The notes under the pieces: model-generated | Database searches by the model: none | What the model was told of the DNA's origin: nothing | The model's input: only the letters and a program-made list of their open reading frames with translations | Translations under genes and position numbers: made by a program | Part shown: in pieces, positions 7,826-14,068 of the stretch | How the letters are laid out: each line of letters begins with the position of its first letter | Numbering within the stretch: position 1 is the first letter of the stretch | Source of the DNA: DATAEE01 sp036257535 | GTDB taxonomy: Bacteria; Acidobacteriota; Vicinamibacteria; Vicinamibacterales; 2-12-FULL-66-21 | DNA: 18,212 bases | Direction: 5' to 3' | Assembly: GCA_036257535.1 (NCBI GenBank) | Contig: DATAFJ010000259.1 | Coordinates: 1 to 18,212, forward strand

Positions 7826-9824
7826 CCCTGGCAGCAGCGGGCTTGTCCGCCGTAGCCTCGGCGAAGGCGGAATCGTGATCGCTCTCCGCAGCGACCCGCT
7901 CGAACTGCGCGGCCACGCGCTCGAACGCGTCGACGACCACGGGGTCGAAATGCGTGCCCCTGCCCGAGCGGATGAACTCCACCGTGTCGGCGTGTGATCG
8001 CGAGGGACGGTAAAGCGTCCTGGTGCTGGTCGCGTCGTACACGTCGACGAGCGCCATGACGCGCCCCGCGATCGGGATCATCGCGCCTCGCAGCCCCTGC
8101 GGATAGCCACTTCCATCCCAGCGCTCGTGGTGCGTGTAGACGATGTCCTTCGCCATCGCCATGATCGCATCGTCTCGTACGCCTGCCTGCTTTTCCGCCT
8201 TCAGGATGACTTCGAGCCCGAGCACAGGATGCTTCCGCATCTCGGTGAGCTCGGCAGGCGTCAACGCGCCTGGCTTGTTGAGGATCTGATCCGGTATGCC
8301 GACTTTCCCGATGTCGTGCAGCGGCGCGAGGCTCGACAGAAGATCGATGCGTTCCGACGTGAGATAGCCGCTGAAGTCCGGTTGCGTCGAGAGCTGCTCG
8401 GCGAGAAGCCTCGCGTACTCCTGCGTGCGGCGGGAATGACTGCCCGTCTCAGCATCCCTCGTCTCGGTGAGCGACAGCAGCGCCTGCACCATAAGGTTCT
8501 GGGCGGTGGCCTTGTCGCGGTCGGCGCTCTCGGCGCGCCTGCGCTCCACGGCGAACTTGCCGAACGTCATCGTCGCGAGCGACAGCATGATGCCGAGCGT
8601 CGGAAAGAGCGGCGACACGAACAGCCCGTTCGACGACAGCAGCCAGATCGAGCCGCACCAGATCGCAACGACGAGGCCGCCGGCGCCGAGGACGCCGGCC
8701 ACGAGGCCCGTCCTGAGAATCAGGACGGCGAGCGCGATTCCCGACCCGAGCACGACCTTGCTCTCCAGAACCGTGGAGAACTGAGACCGGCTGACGAAGT
8801 CCTGCGCGAGGAGGTTGTCGGCAACCGTGGCCTGCACCTCGACGCCGGCGAAGAGCGTATCGAGCGGCGTGGCGACGACCTCGCGGGTTCCGAGCGCGGT
8901 CGTCCCGACGAACACGATCTTGTCCCGGAAGGTTTCGGCCGGAACCTGACCGCTCATGACGTCCCCTGCGGACACGTACGGAAAGGTCTTCTTGCGTCCC
9001 CGGTAGCGCAGCAGCAGGTTGCTCTTGCCGTCGACCGGGATCGTCCGGTCGTCCATGCTCAGCGTCGCGTCGTTGGGGGTCGACACGTGCAGCGCCATAT
9101 GGCGCGCTCCGGTCGTGGCCGCCACCGCGGCGAGCGCGAGTCCGGGATAGACGCGTCCCTCGAGCTCCACGAGCAGCGGCACCCGGCGCAGGATGCCGTC
9201 GGCGTCGGGCGCGGCATTCAGGAAGCCGGAGGCGCCCGCCGCCTCCGCGAGCATCGGCAGCGCGCACACGGCTCCCGTGGCCTGGAAAAACGGCGCCGAT
9301 TCGGTCTCGCCCGGCCCATGCACCAGAGCGAGGCCGACGGGGTGCAGCACGCACTTGTTTCGCAAGCGTCGATCGTGCTCGAACGTCATCGCGTAGCCGA
9401 GAATGACGCGTCCGTCGCGAAGCGTGCGCGCGAGCCGCTTGTCGGGCGCTACGCGCTGGACCGCGCTCGAATAAACGACGCCCTCGCCGAGCTCGTCGTA
9501 GCGATCCGACTCTGCGAACACGATGTCCAGCGCAATCGTGGACGCGCCGTGTCCGCGCAGGCGTCCGATCAGCTCGCCGATCACGTCGCGGCGCCAGGGC
9601 CACTGGCCGACGTCGGCGAGGCTCCGCTCGTCCACGTCGACGATCACGACGCGATTGCTGAGCGGTCTCGTGGACATCGATCGCAGGACCGTGTCGTAGA
9701 CGCCGGCGTCGAGGCGCGCGAACGAGGCGGGCCTCGTGATCGCGAGGCACACCGTCACGATGACCGGGGTGATGCCGCAGAGGAGGATCGTGCGGCGGCG
9801 CTTCGGGCGGGGCGAACTCTCCAC
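7740..9824 (-). CDS. CHASE2-HD-GYP membrane sensor, predicted c-di-GMP phosphodiesterase
   Basis: The 694-residue protein has an N-terminal membrane helix (about 12-31). A periplasmic CHASE2 sensor follows at about 35-350 (VVIVDVDERSLADVGQWPW, then ASTIALDIVFAE, then FVGTTALGTREVVATPLD). A helical membrane region lies at about 355-420, and a cytoplasmic HD-GYP domain at about 445-640. Its hallmarks are present: HDIGK with H503-D504, RKHP, HHERWDGSGYP with GYP at 573-575, and DVYDAT. The family hydrolyses c-di-GMP. The start is GTG at 9824, with GTAGGAGG just upstream overlapping the end of the OmpA gene. CHASE2 is more often joined to adenylate cyclase or kinase domains. After about residue 651 the sequence comes from a palindromic repeat and then from antisense of the sulfatase gene, so the last 43 residues are probably accidental. 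Confidence 0.92.
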   Translation of the reverse strand: MESSPRPKRRRTILLCGITPVIVTVCLAITRPASFARLDAGVYDTVLRSMSTRPLSNRVVIVDVDERSLADVGQWPWRRDVIGELIGRLRGHGASTIALDIVFAESDRYDELGEGVVYSSAVQRVAPDKRLARTLRDGRVILGYAMTFEHDRRLRNKCVLHPVGLALVHGPGETESAPFFQATGAVCALPMLAEAAGASGFLNAAPDADGILRRVPLLVELEGRVYPGLALAAVAATTGARHMALHVSTPNDATLSMDDRTIPVDGKSNLLLRYRGRKKTFPYVSAGDVMSGQVPAETFRDKIVFVGTTALGTREVVATPLDTLFAGVEVQATVADNLLAQDFVSRSQFSTVLESKVVLGSGIALAVLILRTGLVAGVLGAGGLVVAIWCGSIWLLSSNGLFVSPLFPTLGIMLSLATMTFGKFAVERRRAESADRDKATAQNLMVQALLSLTETRDAETGSHSRRTQEYARLLAEQLSTQPDFSGYLTSERIDLLSSLAPLHDIGKVGIPDQILNKPGALTPAELTEMRKHPVLGLEVILKAEKQAGVRDDAIMAMAKDIVYTHHERWDGSGYPQGLRGAMIPIAGRVMALVDVYDATSTRTLYRPSRSHADTVEFIRSGRGTHFDPVVVDAFERVAAQFERVAAESDHDSAFAEATADKPAAARAKACQTHIPAPRDVPSAPLAARTAAEQP
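7846..7871. repeat. 26-bp palindromic repeat, read as 'SAFAEATAD' on the minus strand
   Basis: The arms TCCGCC (7846-7851) and GGCGGA (7866-7871) are perfect complements around a 14-base loop that can itself form GCC/GGC. On the minus strand it encodes SAFAEATAD in the HD-GYP tail. On the plus strand it reads VRRSLGEGG. I recall these peptide strings recurring at protein ends in acidobacterial genomes, which suggests an interspersed repeat family. Only one copy is in this window. Confidence 0.6.
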
Positions 9825-9830
9825 GGCCTC

Positions 9831-10475
9831 CTACCTCACAGCGATCTCGACCCGCCGGTTCCGCGGCTCCCGCGTCCCGTCTGGCGTCTGAATCAGTGGA
9901 TCGCCTTCACCGTGCGATCGCACCTCGATCGTCGAAGGATCGAGTCCGGCCTCGACGAGGATCGCGCGGACCGCGCCGGCCCGCTTCAAACCAAGCTCGA
10001 CGTTCGCCGCCGCCGCGCCCACGGTGTCGGTATGACCGATGACGACGACCTCGGGAGAGGTGTACTCCTTGACGGCTTTCAGGATCTCGGGGACGACGGC
10101 ACGGGATCCCTGCGTCAGCTCTTCGGACTGGAACTGGAAGTTCAACGTGAAGCGCCGCGGAATGGCGGGGAGCGCTGCGAGCGCGGCGCCGAACACGCTC
10201 TCGACCTCCGCTTCGCTCATCGTGCTGACCGGGCTGGGCGCACCGTTGACGCTCACCTCGGTCGACGCACGCGCGGACGACAGGTCGGCCAGACCGGCGG
10301 CGTTCGAGACGTGCACGCGTCCCACCCGTCCGCTGTCGGCGTCAGGAAGCAGCACGATCAGGACGCGCGCCGAGGGCGGTGGCTTCGGCTGCTCGATCGG
10401 CTTGGGCCCGCAGCCAGCAACCATCGCGCAGGCGAGCGCCGATGTCGTCGCGACGAGAGCGCGTCGCACGGACAT
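9831..10475 (-). CDS. OmpA-family peptidoglycan-binding lipoprotein
   Basis: The 214-residue protein has a lipoprotein signal ending in the lipobox V19-A-G-C22. Residues about 105-214 form an OmpA C-terminal domain: FTLNFQFQSEELT, then GHTDTVGAAAANVELGLKRA, then GEGDPLIQTPDGTREPRNRR. D150 and R165 sit at the two positions that hold the diaminopimelate side chain in family structures. It should be tethered to the outer membrane and grip the cell wall. It shares one base with the upstream FecR gene in a TAATG stop/start, and ends 6 bp before the CHASE2 gene, so all three are surely one transcript. The middle region (about 35-95) is not recognised and may be a small sensor or spacer domain. Confidence 0.9.
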   Translation of the reverse strand: MSVRRALVATTSALACAMVAGCGPKPIEQPKPPPSARVLIVLLPDADSGRVGRVHVSNAAGLADLSSARASTEVSVNGAPSPVSTMSEAEVESVFGAALAALPAIPRRFTLNFQFQSEELTQGSRAVVPEILKAVKEYTSPEVVVIGHTDTVGAAAANVELGLKRAGAVRAILVEAGLDPSTIEVRSHGEGDPLIQTPDGTREPRNRRVEIAVR

Positions 10476-10924
10476 TACTGAACGCGGATGACCAGGCTCG
10501 TCCCGCGGACGCCGACGATCGCCGCCGGGGTCTCCAGCCGGACGGCGTCCGGCGCGAGCTTCGCGATGCGGCCCGCGACGTACGCCGCCACGCCGCGGAC
10601 GAACTTGAGCGCCATCTCCAGGTTCCCGCCGCCCGGCGCGTAGACGAACCGCTCGACACGAACCTCGCTGCTCGGGCCGAGCGAGACCCGCGTATCGTCC
10701 TTCAGCGTCACGCCGAGCGTCCCGTCGGGACCGGTGCGCAGTCCGTCGTTCTCGAGCACGGTCTGTCCGGGCTGGGCCGGGATCGCCGTGCCGTTACGCA
10801 CGATGAAGGCCGCACCCGAGGCCACTTTCACCTTTCCAGCCGGATTGGCCTCCTGCGCGAAGGCAGGCGCAGCGGTTGCGGCTACCAGGGCAAGCACGCC
10901 GAGCGACCATCGAAGTGAGGTCAT
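10475..10924 (-). CDS. Secreted FecR-domain protein
   Basis: The 149-residue protein has a signal peptide (MTSLRWSLGVLALVAATAAP) with a likely cleavage after AFA at residue 23. The rest is a FecR-type beta-rich domain: GTAIPAQPGQTVLENDGLRT, then TLGVTLKDDTRVSLGPSSEV, then LETPAAIVGVRGTSLVI. It lacks the cytoplasmic and transmembrane parts of true FecR anti-sigma regulators, so it is a free periplasmic or surface protein. AAGGAG lies nine bases before the ATG, the strongest ribosome site in the window. It is the first gene of the FecR-OmpA-CHASE2 unit. Stand-alone FecR-domain proteins next to CHASE2 proteins are a recurring neighbourhood in my knowledge, but their exact role is unsettled. Confidence 0.88.
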   Translation of the reverse strand: MTSLRWSLGVLALVAATAAPAFAQEANPAGKVKVASGAAFIVRNGTAIPAQPGQTVLENDGLRTGPDGTLGVTLKDDTRVSLGPSSEVRVERFVYAPGGGNLEMALKFVRGVAAYVAGRIAKLAPDAVRLETPAAIVGVRGTSLVIRVQ

Positions 10925-11118
10925 GAGCGAAGCTCCTTCCGATCAACCAGTTACGCCTCACGGCGCGCGACACCCTCGCGCAGATCGGCGGACGTCCGCG
11001 AAACGAACACCGACTTACAAAAGCGGCAGCGCTCGGAGGGGGGCTTCCGGGGAAACTCGCTATTTACGGTCTTGCGCCAGCTCAGCTTGCATCGGGCGTG
11101 CCGGGTGCCTGTTTTGGC
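10925..11118. other. 194-bp gene-free spacer upstream of the FecR operon
   Basis: This stretch separates the end of the propeller/GGT gene (TAG at 11119-11121) from the FecR start, and must hold the FecR promoter if the two units are separate. The visible elements are the Shine-Dalgarno site, a perfect 12-bp palindrome at 10988-10999, a small GCGCG/CGCGC hairpin next to it and a G-rich run at 11035-11043. No convincing terminator, housekeeping promoter or known riboswitch consensus was recognised by eye. Confidence 0.5.
10988..10999. promoter_or_regulatory. Perfect 12-bp palindrome upstream of FecR, possible operator
   Basis: GCGGACGTCCGC is fully self-complementary and lies 64-75 bases upstream of the FecR start codon, in the leader or promoter region of the operon. 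Such a site could bind a dimeric regulator. In very GC-rich DNA a 12-bp palindrome can also arise by chance, so the call is tentative. Confidence 0.3.
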
Positions 11119-14061
11119 CTACTTGCTGGTCGTCGTAGCGGGCGTGCGTGGTGCGACGGCGGCGTGCGAGCGGCGGGGTTCGGCGCCGCCTTCCACGCGA
11201 GCGGCGGCGGCGTCGACGGTGACGAGCGCGGCGTAGCCGTAGCGCACTTCACCCTTGCGTCCGATCTTCTGGAAACGATGGCCGCGCTCGTCGAGCTCGT
11301 CCAGGACGGAGCGCGGAATGCGATCTTCGATCTGGATGCGCGCGGCGGTGCCCTCGGCGTCTGCCGGATCGCGGACGATCAGAAACCGCGGCGCCTCGAT
11401 CGCGCGCTGCGCCGGCATGCCGGAGTCGATGACGTTCGTGATGATGCTGTAGACCGATGACGTGATCCAGGCGTTTCCTGCCGCGGCAACGGCCATCCGC
11501 GGTTCCGCGGCAGCGCCGCGAAACACCAGCGTGGGCACGCTCGCCGTGGAGGATCGCGCGAGCGGCAGCAGCTGGCCGAACGCGCCCGGCGTCGTCCGAT
11601 TCGAACGCAGGTGGTTGTTGTACAGGAATCCCAGGCCGCGCGACACGTAGAAGTTGCCGCCCCACGTCGAGAGCGTCTGGGTGATCGCGATCATGTTGCC
11701 GTCCGCGTCCGCAACGGCGAAGGCGGTCGTCCCGCGCCCGATTCGTTCGGTGCGGCCTGCGGCGTCGCCCGCCTCCTCGGCATCGTCGGGTGACGGCCTG
11801 AAGCGAGAGGCGCGCGTGGGATCGATCCGCTCGAACAGCTCCGCCGCATGCGCGGCATCGAGATGGTTTCCGAGGTCGACCGTCCAGTGCGCCGGATCCG
11901 CGATGCGCCGCAGCGAATCGCGTACTTTCCACGACTCGATCAGGTAGTGAAAGTAGTCCGGGTCTGTCGTGAACCGCGCGCCTGCTGACGGCGGAGCGGC
12001 GTCGGCCTGTTCCGGCGCGTAGCGATCGAGGATCTGCAGCGTCTCGACGAGTGACGCGCCAGACGCTACAGGCGGCGGCGCGGTGTACAGGACGTGGCCG
12101 CGATAACCGCCCGTCAGCGGTTTCCGCTCGATCGCCCGGTACTGCGCGAGATCCTCGTACGTCAGGATTCCGCCGTTCGCGGCCATGTCGTCGGCTATCT
12201 GCCGCGCGATCGCACCGCGATAGAAGGATGACGGATCCGCCGCGATGGCCCGCAGCGTGGCGGCATAGTCGCGATTGACGAAGCGATCGCCGGCGCGCGG
12301 CACGCGGCCGTTCGGGAGGTAGATGCGCGCCGCCTCGGGATACTTCTCGAGAAACGGCCGCCCTTCGGCAAGACTCGTGGGGAGCGCCGCGTCGAGCACG
12401 AAGCCCTGCTCCGCGTGAGCGACCGCCGGCGCGACGAGATCCGCCCACGCCACGCGGCCGCTGCCGTACTTGCGATACAGCAGGTCCATTCCCGCGACGA
12501 CGCCGGGGATGTTGACGGCAGCCGGTCCGTCGGCCACGAGCCTGCCGTCGCGGAAGATCTTCGCGTTGTCGGTGGTCGCATGGGCGGGCGTCTGATCCTT
12601 GTAGTCGATGACGATCGGCTCGTTCATGCCCTTCAAGAACAGGATCGCCATGCCATCGCCGCCGATCCCCGACGCCTCCGGCTCGACAACACCCAGCGCG
12701 AACGACGCCGCCACGGCGGCGTCGACGATGTTGCCGCCGCGTTCGAGGGCGAGTGCGCCAGCTTCGGACGCGAGCGGATGGCCGGAGACGACGACAGCGC
12801 GCGAAGAGATGACGGCCGGCTTGATCAGCGGCTGCGCGGCCACCATCTCGTCGATCGTCTCCTCGAGCTCGACGTCGCCGCGTGCGTCCTCCGCTTCCCG
12901 CCGATAACGCTCGCCAAGGCGCTTCCACTCGTCGGCTGCCGGTCCGTCGCGATAGTAGAGATCGCGCAGAGTACGCCAGACGCGATCGAAGGCCGAGGTC
13001 AGGCTCCGTGCGGGCGCATTGCCGATGCGTACCGCCCTGGCATCGGCATCGATCGCCGCCACGTCAGGCGGCGCTGGCACGCTCCACAGGTCGAATGCAT
13101 CCGGCACGAAGAGCGGCGGCGCGTCCACGGCGCTTCGGAGCGGGTTCCCGTTGTACACCGGCTCAGGATCCGGAATGGCGCCGATGAGGATCGTCCGCCC
13201 GTCCGGCGACCAGGCCGGGAAGCCGCCGCGGCGCGACGCCAGCACGGGGCCCGGCGCAGGTCGGGCCCGGACGGCGCCGCCCGTCTCGCCGCGCGCGTCG
13301 ACCGCCGAAACCCACACGGAGCCCAGCCCCTCGCGCACCGCGAAGTACGCGACGCGTTTTCCATCCGGCGCCCACGCCGGCGACTGCTCGTCGCCGCGGG
13401 CGCGAGTCACGCGCATCGGCTCCCGCTTGCTCTCCGCTTCCAGCTCCAGCACCCAGATGTCTCGCTCTCCGTCGTCGCTGCCGCGATCGCTGACGTAGAG
13501 GACGCGCGACGAGTCGGGCGAGACGCGCCCCTGGAGCTCGTCGCTGTCAGGATCGGACAACCCTTCGAGCGGTTTCGGCGCAGCATTCGCTTTGCCCGTG
13601 GCGTCGATGGTGTAGAGATCCCAGCCGCCTTCGTGGAAGTACGAGAACAGGATCCGGCCGTCCGCCGTCCACGACGGCCAGCGCTCGTCGCCCTTCAGGG
13701 TTGTCAGACGTTCGGCCGGCGCTCCGGTCGCGCGCGCGATGTAGATGTCGAACGTGCCGTCCCGATCGGACGCGAACGCGACTGTCCCGTCGCGCGACCA
13801 GGCCGGATCGCGATCGGCATACGGCTTCGGCTCTTCGACGCGCTCAGGGCCGTCCCGAGCGGAGTGGAGGGACGGCGAGGCCGGCTCTACCGGCCGGGCC
13901 TCACGCCCGTCCGGCGCCGACATGTAAATGCGATCGAAGTAGGAGAAGGCGATGCGCCTGCCGTCGAGCGACCAGGCCGGATCGCGCGCGCCCGCACCGC
14001 CGTGGACCGCCCCCTGCGCAACGAGCAGTGCGGCGATCAACGCGGGGCAGTAGCGGCGCAC
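11119..14061 (-). CDS. Chimera of TolB-like beta-propeller, tricorn-like segment and gamma-glutamyltransferase-family domain
   Basis: The 980-residue protein begins with a probable signal peptide (MRRYCPALIAALLVAQGAVH). Residues about 25-330 hold PD40/TolB propeller repeats of the type DPAWSLDGRRIAFSYFD, SPDSSRVLYVSDRGSD and SPAWAPDGKRVAYFAVREG. Residues about 353-415 (FDRVWRTLRDLYYRDG, then LEETIDEMVAAQ) resemble the helical C1 segment of tricorn proteases. From about 418 a GGT-family Ntn-hydrolase follows: GNIVDAAVAASFALGVVEPE, then SGIGGDGM, then the predicted self-cleavage and nucleophile Thr778 in GTTAFAVADADGN. Substitutions include K488 at the glutamate-binding Arg position and AAGNAW instead of the usual GSPGGS oxyanion segment, so the substrate may not be glutathione. 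Start GTG at 14061 lies 7 bp after the transketolase stop, with no clear ribosome site. A palindromic insert encodes residues 54-71. Confidence 0.88.
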   Translation of the reverse strand: MRRYCPALIAALLVAQGAVHGGAGARDPAWSLDGRRIAFSYFDRIYMSAPDGREARPVEPASPSLHSARDGPERVEEPKPYADRDPAWSRDGTVAFASDRDGTFDIYIARATGAPAERLTTLKGDERWPSWTADGRILFSYFHEGGWDLYTIDATGKANAAPKPLEGLSDPDSDELQGRVSPDSSRVLYVSDRGSDDGERDIWVLELEAESKREPMRVTRARGDEQSPAWAPDGKRVAYFAVREGLGSVWVSAVDARGETGGAVRARPAPGPVLASRRGGFPAWSPDGRTILIGAIPDPEPVYNGNPLRSAVDAPPLFVPDAFDLWSVPAPPDVAAIDADARAVRIGNAPARSLTSAFDRVWRTLRDLYYRDGPAADEWKRLGERYRREAEDARGDVELEETIDEMVAAQPLIKPAVISSRAVVVSGHPLASEAGALALERGGNIVDAAVAASFALGVVEPEASGIGGDGMAILFLKGMNEPIVIDYKDQTPAHATTDNAKIFRDGRLVADGPAAVNIPGVVAGMDLLYRKYGSGRVAWADLVAPAVAHAEQGFVLDAALPTSLAEGRPFLEKYPEAARIYLPNGRVPRAGDRFVNRDYAATLRAIAADPSSFYRGAIARQIADDMAANGGILTYEDLAQYRAIERKPLTGGYRGHVLYTAPPPVASGASLVETLQILDRYAPEQADAAPPSAGARFTTDPDYFHYLIESWKVRDSLRRIADPAHWTVDLGNHLDAAHAAELFERIDPTRASRFRPSPDDAEEAGDAAGRTERIGRGTTAFAVADADGNMIAITQTLSTWGGNFYVSRGLGFLYNNHLRSNRTTPGAFGQLLPLARSSTASVPTLVFRGAAAEPRMAVAAAGNAWITSSVYSIITNVIDSGMPAQRAIEAPRFLIVRDPADAEGTAARIQIEDRIPRSVLDELDERGHRFQKIGRKGEVRYGYAALVTVDAAAARVEGGAEPRRSHAAVAPRTPATTTSK
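13849..13902. repeat. Double-hairpin palindromic insert within the propeller coding region
   Basis: GCCGTCCC (13849-13856) and GGGACGGC (13869-13876) are perfect 8-bp arms around 12 bases. Directly beside them GAGGCC (13877-13882) and GGCCTC (13897-13902) form a second stem. In the protein it supplies residues 54-71, including SPSLHSARDGPE, a segment unlike the propeller strands on either side. It looks like an interspersed palindromic element accepted in frame in a surface loop. Confidence 0.5.
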
Positions 14062-14068
14062 GCGTGGA

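Noticed and set aside
8127..10481. A 784-codon open frame on the plus strand
   Set aside because: It is antisense to the CHASE2-HD-GYP and OmpA genes, has an Arg/His/Asp-rich composition with no domain motifs, and is an expected by-product of GC-rich codon use.
11040..11118. Possible transcription terminator after the propeller/GGT gene
   Set aside because: Only short imperfect stems (such as GGCACC around CCGGCAC) and no T-run were seen, too weak to call.
10925..11118. A GEMM-type c-di-GMP riboswitch before FecR
   Set aside because: GGCGCAAGACCG loosely recalls part of the consensus, but the second conserved half (GGUAGC-like) is missing by eye.
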